Positions 35,549-45,719 of a stretch of DNA of 64,000 bases are shown piece by piece. The translations under genes were made by a program, and so were the position numbers. Where the stretch lies: positions 72,393,414 through 72,457,413 of the forward strand of contig JALMGJ010000002.1 in NCBI GenBank assembly GCA_023362775.1, written 5' to 3'. Every line of letters begins with the position of its first letter. Positions within the stretch are counted from its first letter, which is position 1. Source of the stretch: Charina bottae (taxonomy: Eukaryota > Chordata > Lepidosauria > Squamata > Charinaidae). The notes under the pieces are model-generated. The model worked only from the letters and a program-made list of their open reading frames with translations, had not been told where the DNA came from and did no database searches.

Positions 35549-35830
35549 GGCCGGCCACGCTAAAGAACGAAGCCGCGAGCAAACCGGATGGACTCACTTC
35601 TTCGCGTTGCTGTTCATTCATCCAGAGGGCACAAGATGGCGCCCCCCACGCTGAGCCACAGACAAGATGGCGACACCCAGCAGCGGGACTGCGTGAAACG
35701 CGACGCTCTGACCCGCGCATCGCGTTCGCGTCACGTGGTCGAGATATGGTGGGTTGATGGCAAATTAAAAGGTCGACCCGACGGCTGTCAGAGGCGTTAG
35801 CGCGCGGCACGAGGTTCGCGACTTCACTAG
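35549..35830 (-). promoter_or_regulatory. RPN1: CpG-rich RPN1 promoter and 5' UTR
   Basis: CpG-dense DNA directly upstream of the RPN1 ATG, unlike the AT-rich surroundings. No TATA box is seen. Two AAGATGGCG motifs, like YY1 sites of housekeeping promoters, lie at 35633-35641 and 35664-35672. A CACGTG E-box lies at 35732-35737. The TSS is not fixed by the sequence. Confidence 0.6.
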
Positions 35831-36134
35831 TGATTTTGAGATCTTGTAAACTCATCCTGGTGTGTGTGTCAGTATGCTGCAATTATCTCCGAGTTGTGGG
35901 GATGTAGGCAACACTGAACAACAACAAAAGGCAACAGTATGTTAGCTTGCAAGCTCTTCTCTACAGTAAAGATCGCAGTTTGCATATAATACTGTTGTGT
36001 GAGCATGCTTGGTGTAAAACAGCGTTGGTTACGTTTGTGGCATACTGCACAAAATGGACCCAAGCTTTCCAGTACTCCCGTTATTGCCAGCAGGGAATGT
36101 TGCATGTGGCACAGATACCTATGATTTTGCTATA

Positions 36135-36451
36135 AAAAGGTACCCCCCGCACATTTGTGCAGTCGTGTCCGACTCTAGGGGCCAGTACTCATCTCCGTTT
36201 GTTAGCCGAAGAGCCAGCGTTGTCCGAAGACGCTTCCGCAGTCATGTGGCCGGCATGACACACGCTGTTACCTACCCACCGAAGTGGTACCTATTCATCT
36301 ACTTGCATTTGCATGCTTTCGAATTGCTAGGTTGGCAAGAGCTGGAGCTAGTGCGGGAGCTCACTTCGTCACGTGGGGCTCCGAACCTGTGATCTTCGAT
36401 CGACAAGCCTGGCGTCTTACCCCCTGAGCCACCACACCCACATTTTTTTTT
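36135..36451 (-). mobile_element. tRNA-derived SINE family S1 (Sauria-like), minus copy
   Basis: On the minus strand it has a tRNA-like head (A box TGGCTCAGGGGGTAAGACG, decayed B box), the body TTGCCAACCTAGCAATTCGA and the BovB-like tail AGAGTCGGACACGACTGCAC. The duplication TGATTTTGCTATA flanks it (36122-36134 and 36452-36464). Confidence 0.88.
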
Positions 36452-36475
36452 TGATTTTGCTATACAGTATTGCTA

Positions 36476-36568
36476 AAAATACGTATTTTTAAAATACGTA
36501 TTGCTAAAATACGTATTGCTAAAAATACGTATAAAAATACGTATAAAAATAAGTATTGCTAAAAATAA
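36476..36568 (+). repeat. AT-rich minisatellite, AAAATACGTATTGCT type
   Basis: Repeated palindromic ATACGTAT cores between two inverted S1 SINEs. Confidence 0.85.
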
Positions 36569-36905
36569 GGGGCGTGGTGGCTCAGCGGGTAAGACGCCAG
36601 GCTTGTTGATCGGAAGATCGCAAGTTCGGAGGTTCGAATCCCTAGCCCCGCGTGACGGAGTGAGCTCCCGCACTCGCCCCAGCTCTTGCCAACCTAGCAA
36701 TTCGAAAGCATGCAAATGCAAGTAGATGAATAGGTACCACTTCGGTGGGAAGGTAACAGCGTTCTGCGCGTCATGCCAGCCACATGACCGTGGAAGCATC
36801 TTCAGACAACGCTGGCTCTTCGGCTAACAAACGGAGATGAGCACCGGCCCCTAGAGTCAGACATGACTGCACAAAAATGTGCGGGGGGAACCTTTACCTT
36901 TACCT
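36569..36905 (+). mobile_element. tRNA-derived SINE family S1, plus copy
   Basis: Starts GGGGCGTGGTGGCTCAGCGG (A box) with B box GGTTCGAATCC. The tail AGAGTCAGACATGACTGCAC is BovB-like, followed by ACCTTT repeats. Flanks carry TATTGCTAAAAA / TACTGCTAAAAA. Not a tRNA gene: the cloverleaf is not kept and a 250-bp body follows. Confidence 0.9.
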
Positions 36906-36989
36906 ACTGCTAAAAACATTTACTGTAATGAAAGCCTCAGTTAACTAAAGCCATGTTGAGCAGCAGACACTTGAACAAGTCATTGAAAA

Positions 36990-37400
36990 TGTATGAATGT
37001 GACAAAGACAGTTTATCATATGTTTATTGATTTAGAGAAAGTAAGTGAATAAGCTTGATATTGAATTATAGAATATTTTACACACGGGGGTGGACATTGG
37101 CTGCTCAATGCAATTATATAATGGTGTTAGAAGGAATAAAGCATATGAGAATAAATGGAATATTTAGCAAATAGTTTGGTGTCCCACTGAAAGTACAACT
37201 AGGATATATGATTTCTTTAATATTTTTATGGATAAATGTATAACAAACACTTGTGGTAGAGGTGTGTTGGTTAGAGAAATTAATATACATGTATTTTTTT
37301 ATGTAGATAAAGCCATGCTGTTGCCTGAGAACCCAAATGATTTGCAGAAAATGCTAGATAGATTATATGATGGAACAAGCACTATGAAAGTTGAAAATTA
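36990..37400 (+). mobile_element. Old non-LTR retrotransposon RT fragment
   Basis: Broken frames recall FIDLEK, LNAIIQWC-like, VRINGI, LFQYFYGDKCITNTC and YVDKAMLLPENPNDLQKMLD. This is the palm region of an RTE-like LINE in which YADD has become YVDK. It is related to the fragment at 57.9-59.1 kb. Confidence 0.55.
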
Positions 37401-37521
37401 ACTTTCTCAAAAGGTAATTAAAATTAAGTTTCTCAAAGGTAATTGAGTTGACATGGAAAATGGAATTAACAATTTCAGTTTATACTTAACCATGGAAACA
37501 TTAAAATGTATTGGGGGGGTT

Positions 37522-37752
37522 GTTTCTTTTGGTGCCTTCAAGTCAGTGTTGACTCCTGGTGACTGCCTGGACTAGTCCCTGCAGTTTTCTGGGCAAGGTT
37601 TTTCAGAAGTGATTTGTCATTGCCTCCTTCCTAGGGCTAAGAGAAAGTGACTGGCCCAAAGTCACCCGGCTGGCTTTGTGCCTAAGGCAGGACTAAAACT
37701 TATGGTCTCCCAGTTTCTAGCCTGTCTTAACCACTACACCAGACTAACTCTC
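37522..37752 (-). mobile_element. CORE-type SINE family S2 (BovB-like tail)
   Basis: The minus strand has a tRNA-like head (TGTAGTGGTTAAGACAGG), the core GCCGGGTGACTTTGGGCCAG and the tail AGGAGTCAACACTGACTTGA then GGCACC. The core resembles MIR/CORE-SINE sequences. Confidence 0.82.
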
Positions 37753-37817
37753 TGGTATATATGTTTAGATGCTTATAAATAGGCTATTATTACAATTTCC
37801 TGTGAACATAGAATTTC

Positions 37818-37892
37818 AGGGGGCTGGCTGGGGAATTCTGGGAGTTGAAGTCCACACATCTTCAAGCTGCCAAGGTTGAGAAACGCTGGACT
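37818..37892. mobile_element. Half copy of the palindromic hAT MITE
   Basis: It matches the right half of the element at 481-610, running from GGCTGGCTGGGGAATTCTGG to the CACACATCTT...AACGCTG end. The left half is missing. Confidence 0.7.
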
Positions 37893-39088
37893 AGCTTAAA
37901 GATCACCTATCTCAATACTGCATGAACTTTTTGAGATCCTAAGATCAGCAGGGCAGGCCCCTTTAAAGATGCTCTGGCTTTATGAGATACATTTATTAGG
38001 CACAGTTTTGTTTCCCAAGTAAAAGAAAAATCATGCCTCCTCTTTATGTGGACCTTTTCATTTTAAGTTAATTTATAGGTTTTTTTTAAAAAAAGTAATA
38101 GCTCAAATCTCCATGACCGAGTATTGAAACATTCCAGTGTTCCTGGAAATGTTCCTTTTCCTTTTCCTTTTCCTTTTCCCTTTCCCTTTCCCTTTCCCTT
38201 TCCCTTTCCCTTTCCCTTTCCCTTTCCCTTTCCCTTTCCCTTCCTTTCCTTTCCTTTCCTTTCCTTCAGAATGCACTGATTTCAGGGCTGCACCATTTTT
38301 AGAACACACTACAGTACGTGCCATTCCTACATTCCAGGAAAAAAGCAGAGTGATCCAGTAAACAACAGAACATTATGTTACTGGATTAAATAATTTTCAG
38401 CATCTCAATTAAATATCCATCTTAGTTTTAATTATAGCCAAAGGCTGATATTCTAAATATATAAATTCTAAAAATAAATATTTCGGCTGATATAAATTAT
38501 AATTTTGTTTAAATTTACCACTAGATTGGGAGACATACTTAACCAAAAAAATTATCAGCCAGCTTAGAATTTGTTCCTGACAACCAACTTTGTCAGCCAG
38601 CTTAGAATTTGTTCTGTAAGAAATCTATGCAGTGCAGTAAATATTACTGACAAGAATCCTGTGATATCTTATACTTGGGGGCTTTCAGACAAGGCTTTTA
38701 TAATGCAGTTGCCCTCCCTTGTTCATCAAACAGTAGTAGTGGGGAAGTCATCTTCATCATCTTCCATTTCTCTCCCTCTCACATATACATAGATACCAGT
38801 ATTTTCCCATTGCTTCTTTCATATTGTTTTTGTTCCATAAAACATCTGTTACAGAGCAAACGTTAGAATAGCTGTGTAATCTTTTGGCTGAGCACACTAA
38901 TAGCCATTCATATGAAAGCATCCCTTTTTGCTGTTGCATTCTAAGGTACCATAGATTTTTCATTTTGTCAGATGCAGCAGTCCACAAAACTGGCTAGGCC
39001 ATCAAAACTAAAACCACAATAAAACTACTTTAATGCGGCACAAGACTTTATTGCAACTTGCTGATGTTATAAGTAATTGAGGTTCTTT
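37893..39088. other. No gene seen apart from the polypyrimidine tract
   Basis: Unique-looking DNA containing the tract at 38152-38266 and a short duplicated GTCAGCCAGCTTAGAATTTG-like segment near 38555-38610. Confidence 0.55.
38152..38266 (+). repeat. Polypyrimidine tract (CTTTTC / CCCTTT)n
   Basis: About 115 bp of pure C and T on the plus strand: CCTTTT units, then about fourteen CCCTTT units, then TTTCC units. Confidence 0.95.
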
Positions 39089-39099
39089 AAAGTTCTAGA

Positions 39100-41998
39100 C
39101 TCCAGCAAAGGAGATCGTTACCTTGTCGTGGTGCTGGAGCTTGAGCACCTCAATGAAACCATGAGCTAAACCGTGAAGGGACACCCAAGACGGGAAGGTC
39201 GTGGCAGAGAGGTCAGACTAAATACGATCCCTGGGGAAGGTAATGGCAGCCCACCCCAGTATTCTTGCCGTGAAAACTAAATGGATCAGTACAACCAGAG
39301 ATATGTCGGTATACCATCGGAAGATGGGACTCCCAGGTTGGAAGATGGTCAAAATGCTACTGGGGAGGAACAGAGAATACGTTCAACTAGCCCCAGATGT
39401 GGTGACGCAGCTAGCTCAAAGCCGAAAGGACAGCTAGCGGCCGACGGTGCTGGTGGTGAACGACGAATCCGATGTTTTAAAGATCAACACACCACAGGAA
39501 CCTGGAATGTAAGATCTATGAGCCAGGGCAAATTGGATGTGGTTATTGGTGAGATGTCAAGATTAAATATAGACATTTTAGGTGTCAGTGAACTGAAATG
39601 GACTGGAATGGGCCACTTCACATCAGATGACCACCAGATCTACTACTGTGGAAAAGAGGACCACAGAAGAAATGGAGTAGCCTTCATAATTAATAATAAA
39701 GTGGCTAAAGCAGTGCTTGGATACAATCCAAAAAACGATAGAATGATCTCAATTCGAATTCAGGGTAAGCCATTTAACACCACAGTGATCCAAATATACA
39801 CCCGGTATACGCCCGGTATACAGTCGGTAAAAACAAGACCTGGAGCTGACTGTAGTTCAGATCACGAACTTCTTATTGCAAAATTTAGAATCAGACTAAA
39901 GAGAATAGGGAAGACCCACAGATCAGTTAGATATGAGCTCACTAATATTCCTAAGGAATATGCAGTGGAGGTGAAGAATAGATTTAAGGGACTAGATTTA
40001 GTAGATAGGGTCCCGGAAGAACTATGGACAGAAGTTCGCAACATTGTTCAGGAGGCGGCAACAAAAAACGTCCCAAAGAAAAAGAAAACCAAGAAGGCAA
40101 GATGGTTGTCTGCTGAGACACTGGACGTAGCCCAAGAAAGAAGGAAAGCAAAAGGCAACAGTGATAGGGGGAGATATGCCCAATTAAATGCAAAATTCCA
40201 GAGGTTAGCCAGAAGAGATAAGGAATTATTTTTAAACAAGCAATGTGCGGAAGTGGAAGAAGACAATAGAATAGGAAGGACAAGATACCTCTTCCAGAAA
40301 ATTAGAAACATCGGAGGTAAGTTCCAGGCAAAAATGGGTATGATCAAAAACAAAGATGGTAAGGACCTAACAGAAGCAGAAGAGATCAAGAAAAGGTGGC
40401 AAGAATATACGGAAGATCTGTATAGGAAAGATAATAATATTGGAGATAGCTTTGACAGTGTGGTCAGTGAGTTAGAGCCAGACATCCTCAAGAGTGAGGT
40501 TGAATGGGCCTTAAGAAGCATTGGTAATAACAAGGCAGCAGGAGACGACAGTATCCCAGCTGAACTGTTTAAAATCTTGCAAGATGATGCTGTCAAGGTG
40601 ATGCATGCCATATGCCAGCAAATTTGGAAAACACAAGAATGGCCATCAGATTGGAAAAAATCAACTTATATCCCCATACCAAAAAAGGGAAGCACTAAAG
40701 AATGTTCAAACTATCGAACAGTGGCACTTATTTCACATGCCAGTAAGGTAATGCTCAAGATCTTGCAAGGTAGACTCCAGCAATTCATGGAGCGAGAATT
40801 GCCAGATGTACAAGCTGGGTTTAGAAAAGGCAGAGGAACTAGAGACCAAATTGCCAATATCCGCTGGATAATGGAGAAAACCAGGGAGTTTCAGAAAAAC
40901 ATCTATTTTTGTTTTATTGACTATTCTAAAGCCTTTGACTGCGTGGGTCATAACAAATTGTGGCAAGTTCTTGGTGGTATGGGGATAACAAGTCATCTTG
41001 TCTGCCTCCTGAGGAATCTGTATAACGACCAAGTAGCAATGGTAAGAACAGAGCACGGAACAACGGACTGGTTTAAGATTGGGAAAGGAGTACGGCAGGG
41101 CTGTATACTCTCACCCTACCTATTCAACCTGTACGCAGAACACATCATGCGACATGCTGGGCTTGAGGAATCCAAGGCTGGAGTTAAAATCGCTGGAAGA
41201 AACATAAACAATCTTAGATATGCAGATGATACCACTTTAATGGCTGAAAGCGAGGAGGAGTTGAGGAGCCTTATGACGAAGGTGAAAGAAGAAAGTGCAA
41301 AAGCTGGGTTGCAATTAAACCTCAAAAAAACCAAGATTATGGCAACCAGCTTGATTGATAACTGGCAAATAGAGGGAGAAAAAGTGGAGGCAGTGACAGA
41401 CTTTGTATTTCTAGGCGCAAAGATTACTGCAGATGCTGACTGCAGCCAGGAAATCAGAAGACGTCTACTTCTTGGGAGGAGAGCAATGGCAAATCTTGAT
41501 AAAATAGTTAAGAGCAGAGACATCACACTGACAACAAAGGTCCGCATAGTTAAAGCAATGGTATTCCCTGTAGTAACCTATGGCTGTGAGAGCTGGACCA
41601 TAAGGAAGACTGAGCGAAGGAAGATAGATGCTTTTGAACTGTGGTGTTGGAGGAAAATTCTGAGAGTGCCTTGGACTGCAAGAAGATCAAACCAGTCCAT
41701 ACTCCAGGAAATCAAGCCAGACTGCTCACTTGAGGGAATGATATTAAAGGCAAAACTGAAGTACTTTGGCCACATAATGAGAAGACAGGATACCCTGGAG
41801 AAGAAGCTGATGCTAGGGAAAGTGGAAGGCAAAAGGAAGAGGGGCCGACCAAGAGCAAGATGGATGGATGATATTCTGGAGGTGACAGACTCAACCATGG
41901 GGGAGCTGGGGATGGTGACGGCCGACAGGAAGCTCTGGCGTGGGCTGGTCCATGAAGTCACGAAGAGTTGGAAGCGACTGAACGAATAAACAACAACA
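39100..41998 (+). mobile_element. Recent RTE/BovB-type LINE with an endonuclease deletion
   Basis: A complete insertion with an exact 11-bp duplication AAAGTTCTAGA (39089-39099 and 41999-42009). The 5' leader begins CTCCAGCAAAGGAGATCGTT, followed by one long frame and a CAACAACA tail. It differs from the BovB at 6434-10044 in leader and codons (e.g. GKRKRGRPRARWMDDI). The lack of stops suggests a young insertion. Confidence 0.95.
39281..41989 (+). CDS. RTE/BovB ORF2, 902 codons, endonuclease core missing
   Basis: The predicted protein starts with the leader, then TTGTWNVRSMSQGKLDVV and SELKWTGMGHF of the endonuclease. It jumps from FNTTVIQIYT straight to SVKTRPGADCSSDHELL, so the GDWNAKVG and DYILCSQ blocks present in the 6-10 kb copy (about 110 residues) are missing. 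The junction holds CCCGGTATACGCCCGGTATAC, a partial direct repeat. The RT is complete: GFRKGRGTRDQIANIRWIME, FIDYSKAFDCV, GVRQGCILSPYLFNLYAEH, RYADDTTLMAE. The C terminus YGCESWTIRKTERRKIDAFE runs to the stop TAA. The start codon is the first ATG of the frame and may not be the real one. The encoded nuclease should be inactive. Confidence 0.85.
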   Translation: MDQYNQRYVGIPSEDGTPRLEDGQNATGEEQRIRSTSPRCGDAASSKPKGQLAADGAGGERRIRCFKDQHTTGTWNVRSMSQGKLDVVIGEMSRLNIDILGVSELKWTGMGHFTSDDHQIYYCGKEDHRRNGVAFIINNKVAKAVLGYNPKNDRMISIRIQGKPFNTTVIQIYTRYTPGIQSVKTRPGADCSSDHELLIAKFRIRLKRIGKTHRSVRYELTNIPKEYAVEVKNRFKGLDLVDRVPEELWTEVRNIVQEAATKNVPKKKKTKKARWLSAETLDVAQERRKAKGNSDRGRYAQLNAKFQRLARRDKELFLNKQCAEVEEDNRIGRTRYLFQKIRNIGGKFQAKMGMIKNKDGKDLTEAEEIKKRWQEYTEDLYRKDNNIGDSFDSVVSELEPDILKSEVEWALRSIGNNKAAGDDSIPAELFKILQDDAVKVMHAICQQIWKTQEWPSDWKKSTYIPIPKKGSTKECSNYRTVALISHASKVMLKILQGRLQQFMERELPDVQAGFRKGRGTRDQIANIRWIMEKTREFQKNIYFCFIDYSKAFDCVGHNKLWQVLGGMGITSHLVCLLRNLYNDQVAMVRTEHGTTDWFKIGKGVRQGCILSPYLFNLYAEHIMRHAGLEESKAGVKIAGRNINNLRYADDTTLMAESEEELRSLMTKVKEESAKAGLQLNLKKTKIMATSLIDNWQIEGEKVEAVTDFVFLGAKITADADCSQEIRRRLLLGRRAMANLDKIVKSRDITLTTKVRIVKAMVFPVVTYGCESWTIRKTERRKIDAFELWCWRKILRVPWTARRSNQSILQEIKPDCSLEGMILKAKLKYFGHIMRRQDTLEKKLMLGKVEGKRKRGRPRARWMDDILEVTDSTMGELGMVTADRKLWRGLVHEVTKSWKRLNE

Positions 41999-42009
41999 AA
42001 AGTTCTAGA

Positions 42010-43131
42010 TAGTCTAATAACTAATAATCCCTTTTATAAAGATAATTGAGAATGTTATTGTGCACTTTTATGATTGCAGTTAATTGTTATATTTAATTTG
42101 TCAAATATGTTTGTTCTGAGCCAAAATTAAGAAAATAAATGACTTGCACATTTTGAATGTTGTTGAAATTATAATCATAAGCACATTGACTTAGAAATAA
42201 ATTGAATGAAAATTGGATAACTTTCTTTTAATAATGTTTTCCTGACTAAATTTATTTTGTATATATACCACATATTGTTTTTTTTGTTTTTGATTAAAAA
42301 CATTCCATATAAGTAACGAATTGGAAAGTATTACCACCTTTTAGAAATTGTGGTTTGTGGATGTGACACAAAATATGTTAAACAAAAATTATGTGGCCAA
42401 GGCCATTAATTCCTCAGTTTTGAAAATCATAGGATTAAGTTTGCAGGACACTTGTTCCATTCAAGATAAATAATATATTTCCAAATAACTATGGAGTATA
42501 TACAAAATTCTACTACTATATCTAGATTAGAGTTCCTATAATAGATTATCAGAAAGCTTAATGAACCTCAGGTTGCCTTAATTTAGACATAATATCAGTA
42601 GGTTTCAACATTGCAATGGGTGGTTTTTGTCCTTGTAAGGAAGGTTAGAGTGGGAAGTTTGTCACGTATTCATGGAAAGGAGGGGATTTTCATCTCTGTT
42701 TGTTAGGAAAGTCATGTCAGAATAGTGGGATCTCCTTCTGTGTTCTTTTGTTGTGTCATCCATCTACTCACATTCATTCAGTAGTTTGTCAAAATTATTA
42801 ACTACTCTCATAGTTCTTATATGATTTGACTCCTTAAATCTATTCAGGAGCACTCTCTCCTCTCCAGACCCTAATAATATTTTTCTCCTTAACTTTAAAG
42901 CTTTATACTTTATCTCTCTGCATTTATTTCCCAGCATACACATTGTGTGACTTTTGTTCATTCGTACAAAGAAGTCCTGAGGTATCCTGTTCTCTGATAT
43001 GATTCAACACATTTTTCTTTGATACTCCTTATGTCTTGAAACTGTCTCCCAATATGCTTACTGTATATGCAACCACCATCCTTACTTCCCTCTTCAAAAC
43101 TCACATTTGTCCAAAAGACTTTTGATCAACT
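42010..43131. other. No gene seen
   Basis: AT-rich DNA between the RTE/BovB copy and a hAT MITE. Confidence 0.6.
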
Positions 43132-43139
43132 CTCTAATC

Positions 43140-43387
43140 CAGGGCTTTCCAAACTTTTCCCGCGGCGACACACCAACCGCCGTTGGCGTGTTGCCGCGGG
43201 AAAACCCGGAAGTGCCACCGTTGCGGCTGCTGCCGCTTTCAGTTTTTTGCACGCCGCGGTTGGTGTGTCGCCGCAGGAAAACCCGGAAGCGCTGATGATG
43301 ATCAGCGCTTCCGGGTTGTGTGGCGACACACCAGACTGTGTGTGGCAACACACTTTTGTGTCGCGACACACAGTTTGGAAAGCTCTG
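43140..43387. mobile_element. GC-rich hAT MITE, family F copy 4
   Basis: It runs from CAGGGCTTTCCAAACTTTTC to CAGTTTGGAAAGCTCTG, with an exact duplication CTCTAATC at 43132-43139 and 43388-43395. The core contains inverted copies of CGCGGCGACACACCAACCGC and of AACCCGGAAGCGCTGAT. Confidence 0.92.
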
Positions 43388-43454
43388 CTCTAATCTTATT
43401 GGACCTAAACAAAGTGTATTAGCTTATTGATTGAAGCCATTATCTCATTTTCCT

Positions 43455-43910
43455 AATGACTTTGCTACAGTTGTTGTTGTTCAGTTGTTTAGTCGTGTCC
43501 GACTCTTCGTGACCTCATAGACCATAGCACGCCAGGCCTTCCTGTCCTCCACTGTCACCCGGAGTTTACTCAAATTCATGTTCATTACATCGGTGATGCT
43601 ATCTAACCATTTCATCCTCTGCCGTCCCCTTCTCCTTTTGCCTTCAGTCTTTCCCAGCATCAGGGTCTTTTCCAGTGAGTCCTCTCTTCGCATTAGGTGG
43701 CCAAAGTATTTGAGCTTCAGCTTCAGCATCTGTCCTTCCAATGAGCAGTCAGGGTTGATTTCCTTTAGGATTGACTGATTTGACCTCCTTGCAGTTCGAA
43801 AGCATCAACTCTTCAGCGCTCAGCCTTCCTTATGGTCCAACTCTCACAGCCATACATTACTACTGGAAAAACCATAGCTTTAACTATACGGACCTTTGTC
43901 GGCAAGGTAG
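43455..43910 (-). mobile_element. Truncated BovB 3' fragment
   Basis: Minus-strand BovB of the same subfamily as 6434-10044. It covers the C terminus (GKRRRGRQRMKWLDSITDVM) and 3' tail, with about 40 bp missing near 43796 relative to the long copy. The 5' end breaks at GTCGGCAAGGTA. No clear target duplication. Confidence 0.88.
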
Positions 43911-44254
43911 CTCACCCATTTTCCTCTGTCTATTTTGGTCCTTTAAGGTAGGCTGTTGTTACACACATCTGATATTATCTGTTCCACAGGAATTCCCATG
44001 TTAATCTGCAGCAACAAATTTATTGTCACGTATGCTTTAGTGGATTATTTATTAGTATTATTTATTTCTGTATTCATTAGAAAGAACAAAGCTGATGAGT
44101 AATTCATCATACATTTTCTGGCCATTTAAAATCTCAAGAACTTCAGAATCTGTGCTATAATTCAAAATAGTTATCATCCCATGAATGTAAGAAGAATATC
44201 TCTTCACCTACACATCATTGCATTTTCATATTAAGCTGTATAAAATGTATTTTT

Positions 44255-44682
44255 GAGAACCAGTTTGATGTAGTAGTTAAGGCACCAGGCTAGAAACCAG
44301 GAAACTGAGTTCTAGTCCTGCCTTAAGCACAAAGCCAGCTGGGTGACTTTGGGCCAGTCCCCCTCTCTCAGCCCTATGAAGCAGGTGATGGCAAACCACT
44401 TCCAAAATCTTGCCAAGAAAACTGCAGGGACTTGTCCAGGCAGTCGCCAGGAGTCAACACTGATAACAATGGAAGAGAATATTTGTAGCTCAAGTTTGAA
44501 CTGGGGAGTCCTTGGTGCTCTCTGAGCCTTGTTGTTTTCTTGCAGACGTTTCATTGCCAGACTAGTGAAGATGGCACTGAAGATGTTGCCTAGTCTGGCA
44601 ATGCAACATCTGCAAGAAAACAACATGGCTCAGAGAGCACCAAGGACTCCACAATCAACACTGATTCAAAGGCACAAAAAAT
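44255..44682 (+). mobile_element. CORE-type SINE family S2, split by a foldback
   Basis: Head GAGAACCAGTTTGATGTAGT, core GCTGGGTGACTTTGGGCCAG. The tail is interrupted at 44464 by the Penelope-type element and resumes at 44655 with TCAACACTGATTCAAAGGCA. Confidence 0.85.
44465..44654. mobile_element. Penelope-type foldback nested in a SINE
   Basis: Same terminal sequences as 23269-23888 (GGAGTCCTTGGTGCTCTCTG, TTGTTTTCTTGCAGACG and inverse) but with no coding part. It is inserted with the 11-bp duplication TCAACACTGAT (44454-44464 and 44655-44665), splitting the SINE at 44255-44682. Confidence 0.8.
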
Positions 44683-44933
44683 ATGTATTTTTAGCTGCTG
44701 GAACCTTCTAAAGTCATTCAATTCAGCCCGTTTAATAGCTTTTCCTACATTTCCATGGGTCACTGATCTGGGGTTTGTATTAACGTTGGAGTAAATTTTG
44801 AGAAAGATCTTTTCCTGTCTGCAGTGTTTTCAAGAATATACAGCAATTCTAAGATTACTGTCAAGTATATGTGAAAAATTATGTTTTGTTTTTTGTTTTA
44901 AGAATTAAGGGCAAAGTATCTGTGATGTTATAA

Positions 44934-45271
44934 GGGGCGTGGTGGCTCAGCAGATAAGACACCAGGCTTGTTGATCGGAAGATCGCAAGTTCGGAGGTTC
45001 GAATCCCTAGCCCCGCGTGACGGAGTGAGCTCCCGCACTCGCCCCAGCTCTTGCCAACCTAGGAATTCGAAAGCATGCAAATGCAAGTAGATGAATAGGT
45101 ACCACTTCGGTGGGATGGTAACAGCGTTCCGCGCGCATTATACCAGCCACATGACCACGGAAGCGTCTTCGGACAACGCTGGCTCTTCGGCTAACAAACA
45201 AAGATGAGCACCGGCCCCTAGAGTCAGACACGACTGCACAAATGTGCGGGGGAAACCTTTACCTTTACCTT
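44934..45271 (+). mobile_element. tRNA-derived SINE family S1, plus copy
   Basis: Nearly the same sequence as the 36569 copy from GGGGCGTGGTGGCTCAGCAG to the ACCTTT tail, with B box GGTTCGAATCC intact. No clear target duplication. Confidence 0.9.
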
Positions 45272-45719
45272 TTTTACAAACAAAGAACTAATTCAAGAAA
45301 GCTGACTTCATGTGATCAGGCAGGTCCACTCTCAGCTTCAGAAAAGTTCAAACTGATCAAGTAGCAGTGCCAAAATTAATGTGTGGAACCATCTTTTTAC
45401 ATCCTTTGCAGTTGTTGAAAAGAAATATCTAAGCAGCACTAAAGGATTCTTTTGTAGTGTGGAACCAATCACACTTCAGATGATGGCAATCCAGACTTTA
45501 TTAACAGAAATTGTGCACTGAGAGAGTACAATGTTGTCTGTACAGAAGAGAACCACTGAGGGGCTTGTGAAAGATAGTGCTCTTCCCCACATTTCATGTC
45601 CATCTTATTGTAGGTAAAATACCAGCATAAAACATGCAAAACTTGCTACATACCTCCCACAGTAGATGAATACGGTGCATTCCTGCATAATACACAATAC
45701 ATTTTGGTACTGACCAGTA

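Noticed and set aside
36569..36645. tRNA gene (A box and B box GGTTCGAATCC)
   Set aside because: The head belongs to a 340-bp SINE with copies at 36135 and 44934; no full cloverleaf and no short T-run terminator.
38103..38324. Lys/Gly repeat frame
   Set aside because: Direct translation of the polypyrimidine tract.
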